Shown here: one piece after another, positions 7,630-15,243 of the stretch
Numbering within the stretch: position 1 is the first letter of the stretch
Layout of the letters: each line of letters begins with the position of its first letter
Source of the DNA: Siccirubricoccus soli
GTDB taxonomy: Bacteria > Pseudomonadota > Alphaproteobacteria > Acetobacterales > Acetobacteraceae
Length of the DNA: 38,146 nucleotides
Direction of reading: 5' to 3'
Assembly (NCBI RefSeq): GCF_024178315.1
Contig: NZ_JAMZIK010000173.1
Location: 1 to 38,146 of the forward strand
The notes under the pieces: model-generated
Databases searched by the model: none
Told to the model about the DNA's origin: nothing
What the model saw: the letters and a program-made list of their open reading frames with translations, nothing else
Program-made: the position numbers and the translations under genes

Positions 7630-9471
7630 TCAGCTCTTCTCCAGCACCTGGCCCTGGCTCATCACCAGCTCCTGGATCCGCTCCGGGTCGGATTGCTCCA
7701 TCACCCGGCGCGCGAAGCGCGCGCAATCGGAGATGTCGAGCGAGCGGATCGCCTGCTTCACCCGCGGGATGGCGCTGGCATTCATGGAAAGGCAGCGGAT
7801 CCCGAGCCCCAGCAGCAACGGCACCAGCCTGGGGTTGCCGCCCATCTCGCCGCAGACGCTGACCGGCATGCGCAGCCGCAGCGCGGCCTCCGTGGCGAAT
7901 TGCATCAGCCGCAGCACGGCCGGGTGCAGCGGGTCGTACAGATGCGCCACCTCGCTCTCCGCCCGGTCCACCGCCAGGGTGTACATGGCGAGATCATTGG
8001 TGCCGATCGCGAAGAAGTCCGCCTCCAGCGCGATGGCATCGGCCGCCAGCGCCGCCCCCGGCGTCTCGATCATGGCGCCGAGATCGGGCAGCTTCTCCGG
8101 CACGCCGACGCCCTTGCGCCGCAGCCGCCGCGCCACCCGCTCATAGATCTCGCGCGCCTCGCGCACCTCGGCCGGGTTGGTCACCAGCGGCAGCAGGATG
8201 CGCACCGGGCCGCGCTCGGCGACGCGCAGGATGGCGGCGAATTGCGCCTCCAGCAGCTCCGGCCGCTTCAGCAGCAGGCGCAGCCCGCGCAGCCCCAGCG
8301 CCGGGTTCGGCCCGGCATGGGTGGGCGCGATGCCGGAGGCCTGCGCCTCCATGTCCTTCTCCCCGCCCCAATCCAGCACCCGGATCGTCACCGGGTCGCC
8401 CGCCATCGCCTCCACGATCTGGGTATAGGCGGCGAGCTGCGCCTCCTCGTCCGGCAGATCCTCGCGGTTCATGAAGAGGAATTCGGTGCGCAGCAACCCG
8501 ATGCCCTGGGCCCCGGCCTGGGCGATCAGCGGCAGCTCCGCCGGGATCTCGAGATTGGCCTGCAGCTCCACATGCTCGCCATCCGTCGTCACCGCCGGCA
8601 GGCGGCGCAGCTTGGCCAGCTTGGTGCGTTCCCTGGCGAAGGCGGCGAGCGAGTCCTTCGCCTTCTCCAGCGCCTTCTCGCCCGGCCGCAGCACGACGAA
8701 GCCGGTGCTGCCATCGAGCACCGCCTGGTCGCCGCGCACCGCGCTCTCGGTCAGGCCGGAGGCGCCGAGGACGGAGGGGATGCCGAGCGCCCGCAGCATG
8801 ATGGCGGTATGGCCGTCGGCGCCGCCCTCCTCCGTCGCCACCCCGGCGATGCGCGCCGGGTCCAGCAGCGCGGCATCGGCGGGGGTCAGCTCCTCCGCCA
8901 CCAGGATGGCGCCCTCCGGCACCTCCTTCAGGCTGCGGAAGGGGGTCGCGGTCAGGTTGCGGGTCAGGCGGCGGGCGATCTCCCGCACCTCCCCGGCGCG
9001 GCGGTTCAGCCCGGCCCGGTCATCGTCCTTCTGGGCGAGGATGATGGTGGCGATCGCCTCCGCCTCGTCCTGCACCGCGGTCTCCGCCGCCAGCAGCTCC
9101 GCCTCGATCCGCTTGCGGGCGCCGCGCAGCAGCCGGGAATTGCCCAGCATCATCACATAGGCGTCGAGCAGCGGCTCCAGCTCCTCCTGCGCCTCCTCGG
9201 GCAGGACGGAGAGGCGCGACTTCAGCTTGCCGATCTGCTTGCGGGAAAGGGTGACGGCCTCGGCGAGGCGCTGCTTCTCCGCCTCCACCTGCCCCTCCGC
9301 GATGCGCCGCCGCGGCGCCTCGGCGGGCTCTTCCGAGGTGTCGTAGACCGGGCCGATGGCGATGCCCGGGGCGACGGGGATGCCGCGGATGACGATCTCG
9401 CGCGGCTTGCGCCCGGTGGCCTTCCGCGGCGTCTCGGCGATGGACTTCGTATCGGCCTTGTCAGTCTTCAT
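7630..9471 (-). CDS. ptsI: PTS enzyme I (phosphoenolpyruvate-protein phosphotransferase)
   Basis: Enzyme I takes phosphate from PEP onto a histidine and passes it to HPr. The protein has 613 residues. The N-terminal HPr-binding/phosphohistidine domain has the active His221 in GGADGHTAIMLRALG. The PEP-binding barrel shows GLLRTEFLFMNRE, GTNDLAMYTLAVDR and the catalytic Cys540 in VSVCGEMGGNP. About 25 extra residues precede IVIRGIPVAPGIAIG. It lacks the GAF domain of nitrogen-PTS PtsP. It is the last gene of the hprK-rapZ-EIIA-HPr-ptsI operon and overlaps HPr by 11 bp. No EIIB/EIIC permease is present here, so the relay is probably regulatory. Confidence 0.96.
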   Translation of the reverse strand: MKTDKADTKSIAETPRKATGRKPREIVIRGIPVAPGIAIGPVYDTSEEPAEAPRRRIAEGQVEAEKQRLAEAVTLSRKQIGKLKSRLSVLPEEAQEELEPLLDAYVMMLGNSRLLRGARKRIEAELLAAETAVQDEAEAIATIILAQKDDDRAGLNRRAGEVREIARRLTRNLTATPFRSLKEVPEGAILVAEELTPADAALLDPARIAGVATEEGGADGHTAIMLRALGIPSVLGASGLTESAVRGDQAVLDGSTGFVVLRPGEKALEKAKDSLAAFARERTKLAKLRRLPAVTTDGEHVELQANLEIPAELPLIAQAGAQGIGLLRTEFLFMNREDLPDEEAQLAAYTQIVEAMAGDPVTIRVLDWGGEKDMEAQASGIAPTHAGPNPALGLRGLRLLLKRPELLEAQFAAILRVAERGPVRILLPLVTNPAEVREAREIYERVARRLRRKGVGVPEKLPDLGAMIETPGAALAADAIALEADFFAIGTNDLAMYTLAVDRAESEVAHLYDPLHPAVLRLMQFATEAALRLRMPVSVCGEMGGNPRLVPLLLGLGIRCLSMNASAIPRVKQAIRSLDISDCARFARRVMEQSDPERIQELVMSQGQVLEKS

Positions 9472-9811
9472 GGAAGCCGGCCTCGACCAGGCCGGCGACT
9501 GCCTCGAGCGCTTCCTTGGCGTCCCAGCCTTCCGCCTCGATGGTGATATGGCTGCCCGCGCCGGCCCCCAGCATCATCAGCCCCATGATGGAGCAGGCCG
9601 GCACCTTCTGGCCGTCCTTCACCACATGCAGGCAGGCGGAGTAGCGCTCCGCCAGCGTCACCAGCTTGGCGGCGGCGCGGGCGTGCAGGCCGCGGCTGTT
9701 GCGGATGACGAGGTCCTGGCGAAGGACGATCCCGTCGCCGCAGCCGCAGCCGGTGTCGCTGTCGGGGAGGGTGGCCGGCGGCACAACCTCGGAGACGATG
9801 TCGTTGCGCAT
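9461..9811 (-). CDS. ptsH: HPr phosphocarrier protein with N-terminal extension
   Basis: HPr receives phosphate from enzyme I on a histidine and, where HprK exists, can be phosphorylated on a serine. His43 lies in SRGLHARAAAKL (the usual Pro after Ala-Arg is Ala here), and the HprK target Ser74 lies in ACSIMGLMMLGAGAG. The 116-residue length exceeds the usual ~88 because about 30 residues precede the first strand, including a CGCGDG cluster (Cys22, Cys24). The start at 9811 overlaps the EIIA stop (ATGA). Both regulatory phosphorylation sites being kept fits the hprK gene in the same operon. Confidence 0.94.
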   Translation of the reverse strand: MRNDIVSEVVPPATLPDSDTGCGCGDGIVLRQDLVIRNSRGLHARAAAKLVTLAERYSACLHVVKDGQKVPACSIMGLMMLGAGAGSHITIEAEGWDAKEALEAVAGLVEAGFHED

Positions 9812-10248
9812 CAGCTCGCTCCTCCCTTGGCCGCGCCATTCGGTCTGGCGGCGCCGTTGGCGATGTCGCCGGCCGCAGCGATGTATTTCCGCCCCGCCGC
9901 GGCGGCGTGATCAACCGCTTCGGCCAGCGGCTCGCTGGAGCGGATCTTCGCCAGCTTCACCAGCAGCGGCAGGTTGACGCCGGCGATCACCTCCACCTGC
10001 TTCCGGTCGGCCAGCGAGACCGCCAGGTTGCAGGGCGTGCCGCCCATGATGTCCGTCAGGATGACGACGCCGTCGCCCTGGTCCACCGACCTGATGCTCT
10101 CGCGGATGTCCCGCCTGCGGTCTTCCATGTCGTCATCGGGGCCGATGCAGACGGTTGCCACCGCCCGCTGCGGTCCCACGACATGTTCCATGGCGAGCCG
10201 CAATTCATCGGCCAGACGGCCATGGGTGACCAGAACCAATCCGATCAT
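9811..10248 (-). CDS. PTS EIIA component, mannose-type (EIIA-Man fold)
   Basis: This small soluble protein accepts phosphate from HPr on His9 (VLVTHGRLADEL). The family pattern VVILTDIMGGTPCNLAVSL and a final helix (PLLVKLAKIR) are clear. At 145 residues it is a stand-alone EIIA, with a C-terminal Ala/Gly-rich tail. With no EIIB/IIC/IID partners nearby it likely signals the relay's phosphorylation state rather than feeding a sugar permease, as proposed for the incomplete alphaproteobacterial PTS. Start and stop overlap its neighbours by 1-4 bp, so the whole operon appears translationally coupled. Confidence 0.93.
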   Translation of the reverse strand: MIGLVLVTHGRLADELRLAMEHVVGPQRAVATVCIGPDDDMEDRRRDIRESIRSVDQGDGVVILTDIMGGTPCNLAVSLADRKQVEVIAGVNLPLLVKLAKIRSSEPLAEAVDHAAAAGRKYIAAAGDIANGAARPNGAAKGGAS

Positions 10249-11201
10249 GGGGTGCGCGAAAGGGCCTCCCGACCCTCATGGCTGGTGGCGAGGAACGGTG
10301 CGGGCGGGGCCGAGGCCGCCGCCGTGCCGTTCAGGCCGAGTTCCCGATGCGTCACATCCGCACGCCAGCCGAGGTTCCGTAGATGGTCAGCCAGGCGTTC
10401 CGCCACAAGGACCGAACGGTGGCGGCCCCCGGTGCAGCCGAGCGCCACCGTCAGGTACTTCTTGCCCTCGGCGACGTAGCGCGGCAAGAGGGGGTCGAGC
10501 AGGCCGGTCAGGCGGGACCAGAAGCCGGGGTAGTCCGGGTCCTCCTCGACATAGCGGGCGACCGGCGCGTCCCGCCCGGTCAGCGGCTTCAGCTCCGGCA
10601 CGTAATGCGGGTTGCGCAGGAAGCGCAGGTCGAAGACCAGATCGGCCTCCCGCGGCAGCCCCTTCGGGAAGGCGAAGGAGATCACCTGGATGGCGAGCCC
10701 CGGCGCACCCTCCGGCCGAAAGCGGCGCTCGATCATCTGCCGGAAGACGGGGAGCGCCATGTCGGAGGTGTCGATCACCAGATCCGCCGCCTCCCGCAGC
10801 GGGGCCAGCAGCGCCGTCTCCCGCGCGATCCCGTCGGCGACCCGGCTGCCGAGCGAGCCGCCGGGCGCGAGCGGGTGGCGCCGCCTTGTCTCGGAATAGC
10901 GGCGCAGCAGCACCTGCTCCTCGGCGGTCACGAAGAGCAGGGTGACGCCGATATCCCGCCGCTGCCGCAGCCGGGCCAGGGTGGCGAGGGCCAGGGCGGG
11001 GGAGAAGCCACGGGTCCGCGTGTCGATGCCGGCGGCGAGCGGCACCTCGCCATCCCCCACCAGCTCCTCCAGCAGTTCCAGCGGCGGGTTGTCCACCGTC
11101 TCGAAGCCGAGATCCTCGAGCGCCCGCAGCGCCGAGGCGCGGCCGGCGCCGGCGAGGCCGGTGACCAGCACCACCGGCCGCGGCTGCGCCCGGTCGCTCA
11201 T
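10245..11201 (-). CDS. rapZ: RapZ/YvcJ-type nucleotide-binding protein
   Basis: RapZ family proteins bind nucleotides. In enterobacteria RapZ guides RNase E to small RNAs controlling glucosamine-6-phosphate synthase; in other phyla the role differs. The 318-residue protein has a P-loop at residues 15-23 (GLAGAGRAS), then ALRALEDLGFETVDNPP, a central VIDTSDM and FPKGLPREADLVFDLRFLRNP, and the C-terminal LGCTGGRHRSVLVAERLADHLR that is the hallmark of the family. The P-loop lysine is replaced by Arg21, so ATP handling may be altered. Position between hprK and EIIA is the normal alphaproteobacterial arrangement; the RNase-adaptor function is not proven in this lineage. Confidence 0.93.
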   Translation of the reverse strand: MSDRAQPRPVVLVTGLAGAGRASALRALEDLGFETVDNPPLELLEELVGDGEVPLAAGIDTRTRGFSPALALATLARLRQRRDIGVTLLFVTAEEQVLLRRYSETRRRHPLAPGGSLGSRVADGIARETALLAPLREAADLVIDTSDMALPVFRQMIERRFRPEGAPGLAIQVISFAFPKGLPREADLVFDLRFLRNPHYVPELKPLTGRDAPVARYVEEDPDYPGFWSRLTGLLDPLLPRYVAEGKKYLTVALGCTGGRHRSVLVAERLADHLRNLGWRADVTHRELGLNGTAAASAPPAPFLATSHEGREALSRTP

Positions 11202-11653
11202 GCGAAGGCCCCGGCGGCGCTGCCGAGGCGGCCGCAGGCCAGTTCCAGCGCCATGGCGAGGCGGGCGGGGGCGGCGGCGTCGAAGGCATGCATCCGGATG
11301 GCGGGCAGGCTCACCCCCTCGGCCGCCCAGCTCTCGGGCTCCGGCAGGCGCGGCACCGCCTCCCGCGGCACCAGGTGGACGGCGAGGCGCAGCGCCGGGT
11401 CCGGCCGCGCCACCGGCAGCGGGCCGATCAGGCCGAGGCCGCGCACCTCCAGCAGCCCCGCCAGGGCGGCGGGCGCGGCGGCGCGCAAGGCGCCGCCCTC
11501 GGCCCGGAGGGCCACTTGGTCATCGGCCACCAGCCGCCATCCTGTCTCCATCATGCGCAGCACGAGATCGGATTTCCCGGCCCCCGGGGGGCCCAGAAGC
11601 AGGACCGCGTCCCCATCCCGGGCGACGGCACTGCCGTGAAGCTGAACGGGCAT
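11198..11653 (-). CDS. hprK: HPr kinase/phosphorylase, short alphaproteobacterial form
   Basis: HprK phosphorylates HPr on its regulatory serine. This 151-residue version keeps only the C-terminal catalytic domain of the ~310-residue Firmicute enzyme, as is usual in alphaproteobacteria. It opens with the LHGSAVA histidine motif (His6), has a Walker A loop GPPGAGKSDL (21-30) and LVADDQVAL, and the HprK signature EVRGLGLIG (69-77). ATG 11651-11653 is chosen because family members start just before LHGS; the open frame extends upstream to 11746 without similarity. The stop overlaps the rapZ start (ATGA). The ChvG/ChvI two-component genes that often precede hprK are not here. Confidence 0.92.
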   Translation of the reverse strand: MPVQLHGSAVARDGDAVLLLGPPGAGKSDLVLRMMETGWRLVADDQVALRAEGGALRAAAPAALAGLLEVRGLGLIGPLPVARPDPALRLAVHLVPREAVPRLPEPESWAAEGVSLPAIRMHAFDAAAPARLAMALELACGRLGSAAGAFA

Positions 11654-11793
11654 GGGAGGCTTCCGGTCCGCCAGCGAACAGGTGGCGGACCATGGCAGAA
11701 ATGCGGCGGGAGTCCAAGAGCAGCCGCGGCAGGACAACCCGGCCACCGCCCCGCCGGTTGCCCGGCGCGCGGCTTCGTGCGAGGCCGGGCGCC

Positions 11794-12780
11794 ATGAGCC
11801 AGAGCCCCGACCGCCAAAACCCCGACCGCCAGAACCCGGGCAGCCGGAGCCCGGACCGGGCCGCCATCCGCGCCGCCGCCGCCCGCATCGCCCCCTTCAC
11901 CCGCCGCACCCCCGTGCTGCGGCTGGACGGGGCGGAGCTGGGGCTGGCCTCCGGCCCGCTGGCGCTTAAGTTGGAGCTGCTTCAGGTCAGCGGCAGCTTC
12001 AAGGCGCGCGGCGCCTGCAACGCCATGCTGGCCGCGCCTCTGCCCCCGGCCGGAATCATCGCCGCCTCCGGCGGCAACCATGGCGCGGCGGTGGCCTATG
12101 CCGCCCGGGCGCTCGGCGTCCCGGCCGAGATCTTCGTCCCGAAGATCACCGGCGCAGCCAAGCGGGCGCGGATCGAAAGCTACGGCGCCCGGCTGGTGGT
12201 GGGCGGCGCCAGCTATGACGAGGCGCGGCAGGCCAGCGAGGCCCGCGCGGCCGAGACCGGTGCCCGCCTGATCCACGCCTATGACCAGCCGGAGGTGCTG
12301 GCCGGCCAGGGCACGGTGGCGCTGGAATTCGAGGCCGAGGCACCGGAGCTGCAACACATCCTGGTCGCAGTCGGCGGCGGCGGGCTGATCGGCGGCATGG
12401 CCGGCTGGTATGCCGAGGGCGGCGCCCAGCTCATCGCTGTGGAGCCCGAGGGCTGCCCCACCCTGCATGCCGCGCTACAGGCCGGTCGGCCGGTGCCCGC
12501 CCCGGTCGGCGGGGTGGCGGCGGACAGCCTCGGCGCCCGCCAAGTCGGCGGGCTGATGTTCCCCCTGGCGCGGGACCACGTGGCGCAGGCGGTGCTGGTG
12601 CCGGACGAGGCCATCCGCGCCGCCCAGCACCTGCTCTGGGACCGGCTGCGGCTGGTAGCGGAGCCGGGCGGGGCGACGGCGCTGGCCGCCCTGCTCTGCG
12701 GCGCCTTCCGGGCAGCGCCGGGGGCGCGCATCGGGGTGCTGCTCTGCGGCGGGAATACCGAGCCGGGCAGCGTCACATGA
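11794..12780 (+). CDS. PLP-dependent threonine/serine dehydratase-like protein (fold type II)
   Basis: The family deaminates threonine or serine to the 2-oxo acid, or racemises them, using pyridoxal phosphate. The PLP lysine is Lys70 in QVSGSFKARGA, with the substrate loop SGGNHG (92-97), the phosphate-binding GGGGLIGG (194-201) and a C-terminal LCGGNTEPGS. No ACT regulatory domain follows, so at 328 residues it is a catabolic or YbiK-like short form rather than biosynthetic IlvA. The N-terminus has a repeated SPDRQNPDRQNP stretch. ATG 11794 is the start best fitting the family, though its Shine-Dalgarno is weak. Exact substrate (threonine, serine or hydroxyaspartate) is open. It is divergent from hprK. 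Confidence 0.88.
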   Translation: MSQSPDRQNPDRQNPGSRSPDRAAIRAAAARIAPFTRRTPVLRLDGAELGLASGPLALKLELLQVSGSFKARGACNAMLAAPLPPAGIIAASGGNHGAAVAYAARALGVPAEIFVPKITGAAKRARIESYGARLVVGGASYDEARQASEARAAETGARLIHAYDQPEVLAGQGTVALEFEAEAPELQHILVAVGGGGLIGGMAGWYAEGGAQLIAVEPEGCPTLHAALQAGRPVPAPVGGVAADSLGARQVGGLMFPLARDHVAQAVLVPDEAIRAAQHLLWDRLRLVAEPGGATALAALLCGAFRAAPGARIGVLLCGGNTEPGSVT

Positions 12781-12906
12781 ACTTGAAATTGCGGTCCCGC
12801 AAGGTCCTCTCGGCGCCGCCTTCATGCCATGCGAAGGACTCAATCCAGCGCCAGATCAGCAGTGGCGGCCAGTGTCCGGCCGTCCTGCAATCGGATGAGG
12901 ACTCCC

Positions 12907-13014
12907 GTGAGCCTGCGTCGTGTCCTGCAACGCCTTCGCCACTGGCTGCACTACCGGCCCGAGCGTCGCTACATGGGCGGCGCCACGCGACAGCCGGGCG
13001 CCACGCGGCGATAG
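12907..13014 (+). CDS. Micro-ORF A: 35-residue basic peptide with HWLxYRPERRYM motif
   Basis: A GTG start at 12907 sits 5 nt after the Shine-Dalgarno GAGGA (12897-12901). The peptide reads VSLRRVLQRLRHWLHY, then RPERRYMGGATRQPGATRR, and is strongly basic. A second micro-ORF 224 bp downstream encodes the same core motif. Across the 12 codons of HWLxYRPERRYM the two copies differ at three synonymous codons (Leu, Pro, Arg) and one replacement (His/Thr), which argues that both have been translated and kept. I do not know the family. A short amphipathic helix followed by a basic tail could bind membrane or nucleic acid, but that is inference. Confidence 0.5.
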   Translation: MSLRRVLQRLRHWLHYRPERRYMGGATRQPGATRR

Positions 13015-13237
13015 CGGTCTCGGGGGCCGCCACCCCTCGCCGGGGGAAAGGCGTCCCCTTCGCCCCGGGCCCGCAAATGGGACCGGCAGGCCCGCGCACC
13101 GGGCAGGGCGATGAAGCATCCGGTCCCATGCCGTCCCGTGGAATGGTGTCTCGCCCAGCGGCCAGGACGCTAAGAAAATGTCAAGGCGCGCCGGGCAGGG
13201 TGGCGGCACCGCAACGCCAGCCCGGGACGGGCCGCCC

Positions 13238-13318
13238 ATGTTCCAGCTTCTCCTTCGCCGCCTGCACCACTGGCTCACCTACCGGCCGGAGCGCCGCTAC
13301 ATGCGGGGCCCGGCCTGA
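13238..13318 (+). CDS. Micro-ORF B: 26-residue peptide related to micro-ORF A
   Basis: ATG 13238 to TGA 13316-13318 encodes MFQLLLRRLHHWLTY followed by RPERRYMRGPA. It shares HWLxYRPERRYM with micro-ORF A and has a hydrophobic/basic amphipathic N-terminus. No strong ribosome site is seen (GGGA about 11 nt upstream). It ends 4 bp before the convergent mlaA stop, so it lies in the shared 3' region. The conserved motif with mainly synonymous changes between copies is the evidence for coding. Function unknown. Confidence 0.5.
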   Translation: MFQLLLRRLHHWLTYRPERRYMRGPA

Positions 13319-13322
13319 AGGC

Positions 13323-14042
13323 TCAGCGGGACGGCGCGTCCGGGTCCTCCAGCACGGCGGGCGCCTCGGTGGTGCTGCGGCCCAGCTCGGCGTCCCGGTG
13401 CTGCCGCCAGAGGCTGCGCAGCCGGGCATAGAGGTCGAGGGAGGTCGCCTCGATCTCGTCCAGCGTCTCGATGTTCCGCTCGCGCATGTCGATGCCGCTG
13501 ACCACGCCTTGGCCGAGGCTCGCCTCCACCGGGATCACCCAGGTGATCGGGTTGAGGAAGCCATCGCTGATCACCCCCGCCAGCTCCCGCGGGTTGGAGG
13601 GGCCGAGCACCGGCACCATCAGAAAGGGCCCGTCCGGCACGCCCCAGACATAAAGGGTCTGGCCGAAATCCCGGATAATACGCGGCGGCCCGCCGATGCT
13701 CTCCAGGTCGAACATCCCGCCCAGCCCGCCGATCGAGTTGATGACGAAGCGCAGCAGGCTCTGCGCCGCCATGTCGGGCTGCCCCTGCAGCAGCGCGTTC
13801 ACCGCGACCACCGGCTCGTTCACGTTCTGCAGGGCGTTGTGGATGCGGGCGCGGGTCCAGTCGCCGAAGGTGTTGCGGTAGAAGACCGCCACCGGGCGGA
13901 AGATGTTCCGGTCGAGCGCCATGTTCACATCGAATACCTGGCGGTTGCTGGCCTCCAGCGGGTCGGTGGGATCGGTCACGGGACCCTGGGTGGCGCAGGC
14001 GGCCAGCAGGACGGACAGGCTGAGTGCGGCAAGTCGGCGCAT
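13323..14042 (-). CDS. mlaA: MlaA (VacJ) outer-membrane lipoprotein of phospholipid asymmetry maintenance
   Basis: MlaA sits in the outer membrane and extracts misplaced phospholipids from the outer leaflet for return to the inner membrane through MlaC and MlaFEDB. The 239-residue precursor has a lipobox LAAC with Cys16. Family motifs follow: DPLEASNRQVFDVNMALDR, NAVNxLLQG-type text (VNALLQGQPDMAAQSLLRFVINS), GGMFDLES, FGQTLYVWGVPDGPFLMVPVLGPSNPREL and NPITWV. Length is normal. The gene is divergent from the hopanoid operon (gap ~76 bp), so it may share control with another outer-membrane lipid pathway. No mlaC or mlaFED genes are in the window. Confidence 0.95.
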   Translation of the reverse strand: MRRLAALSLSVLLAACATQGPVTDPTDPLEASNRQVFDVNMALDRNIFRPVAVFYRNTFGDWTRARIHNALQNVNEPVVAVNALLQGQPDMAAQSLLRFVINSIGGLGGMFDLESIGGPPRIIRDFGQTLYVWGVPDGPFLMVPVLGPSNPRELAGVISDGFLNPITWVIPVEASLGQGVVSGIDMRERNIETLDEIEATSLDLYARLRSLWRQHRDAELGRSTTEAPAVLEDPDAPSR

Positions 14043-14118
14043 CGGGATCCCCTGGTTGGGGGCGGCACCCTAGACCGGTCCGGCCCCCGCCGGCGATCCC
14101 TTCAAAGGCGCCCCCTCC

Positions 14119-15243
14119 ATGACTGAGGCGCTGGGATGGCTGGCGCTGGGGCTGACGGTGGCGGGACTCGCCTGGGCGGCGCTGGCGGCAAGGGCCGTCC
14201 GGCGCCTGGCGGCGACGCCCCCGGCCGCGTCCCCTGCCCTGCCCGCCAGCATCCTGAAGCCGCTGCATGGCGCCGACCCGGCGCTGGCCGGCAACCTGGC
14301 CGCCACCCTGGCCCAGAGCCACGCCGCGCCCTTCGAGGTGGTGGCGGGGGTGAACAGCCCGGCCGATTCCGCGGTGCCGGTGGCGGAGGCCGCCTTCGCC
14401 GGCGCGCCCACGGCCCGGCTGCTGGCCGGCGGGGCGGTGCTGGGGCCGAACCGCAAGGTTTCCCAGCTCATCCACCTGGCCGGGGCGGCGCGGCACCCCG
14501 TGCTGGTGGTGGCGGATGCCGACATGGCGGTGCCGCCGCATTGGCTGACCGCCGTCACCGCGCCCCTGGCGGAGAAGGGGGTGGGGCTCGTCACCTGCCT
14601 CTATCGGGGGGAGGCGGCGGATGACCGCCTCTGGTCCCGGCTCGGCGCGCTCTGGATCGACTGGCAGTTCCTGCCCAACGCCGCGCTGGGGGAGGCGCTG
14701 GGCCAGGCCCAGGGCTGCTACGGCGCCACCATGGCGCTGCGCGCCGAGACGCTGGCGGCGCTGGGCGGCTTCGAGTCGCTGGCCGGGCTGCTGGCAGACG
14801 ACCATGCCCTTGGGGTGGCGGTACGGCGGCTGGGGCTGCGCGTGGTGGTGGCGCCGGTCATCCCCGGCCATGTCCAGGCGGAGCCGAGCCTGCTGGCCCT
14901 GGCCCGGCATGAATTGCGCTGGCTGCGAACGCTCCGGCTGCTCAACCTGGGCGGCTATGCCGGGATGGTGGTGACCTATCCGCTGGTCTGGGGGGCGGTG
15001 GCGGCCGCCCTGCTGCCGGGCGGAGGGTGGGCCCTGGCGGCGGCGCTGGCCGGGCGGCTGGGCCAGGCCTTGGCGGTGGACCATGCGCTGGGCCGGGGGG
15101 TGCGGCCGGGGCGGCTCATGCTTCTGCCCCTGCGCGACGCGCTCTCCTTCGCTATATGGGGGCTTGGGCTGGCCCGCGGCACGGTGGTGTGGCAGGGCCG
15201 GCGCTATCGGATGGACCGCGATGGCGGGATGATCGAGGCATGA
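14119..15243 (+). CDS. hpnI: Hopanoid biosynthesis glycosyltransferase HpnI
   Basis: HpnI is a membrane GT2/ceramide-glucosyltransferase-like enzyme that adds an N-acetylglucosamine-type sugar to bacteriohopanetetrol. The 374-residue protein has an N-terminal membrane helix (5-27) and the glycosyltransferase entry SILKPLHGADPALAGNL. The metal-binding D133-A-D135 lies in VVADADM, an acceptor-site segment in GLLADDHALG, and a (Q/R)xxRW-type motif in RHELRWLRTLR. Two or more C-terminal membrane helices follow. Its stop overlaps the hpnJ start, and hpnK and hpnL follow, which supports HpnI over a generic ceramide glucosyltransferase. Confidence 0.92.
   Translation: MTEALGWLALGLTVAGLAWAALAARAVRRLAATPPAASPALPASILKPLHGADPALAGNLAATLAQSHAAPFEVVAGVNSPADSAVPVAEAAFAGAPTARLLAGGAVLGPNRKVSQLIHLAGAARHPVLVVADADMAVPPHWLTAVTAPLAEKGVGLVTCLYRGEAADDRLWSRLGALWIDWQFLPNAALGEALGQAQGCYGATMALRAETLAALGGFESLAGLLADDHALGVAVRRLGLRVVVAPVIPGHVQAEPSLLALARHELRWLRTLRLLNLGGYAGMVVTYPLVWGAVAAALLPGGGWALAAALAGRLGQALAVDHALGRGVRPGRLMLLPLRDALSFAIWGLGLARGTVVWQGRRYRMDRDGGMIEA

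Noticed and set aside
7558-9546. A 662-codon open frame on the plus strand opposite ptsI
   Set aside because: It is antisense to a clearly identified enzyme I, has no domain signature, and is rich in His/Arg/Gln/Leu as expected for a mirror frame in GC-rich DNA.
12777-14126. A long plus-strand frame across the micro-ORFs and mlaA
   Set aside because: It is mostly antisense to mlaA and shows no protein similarity; the micro-ORFs use other reading choices.
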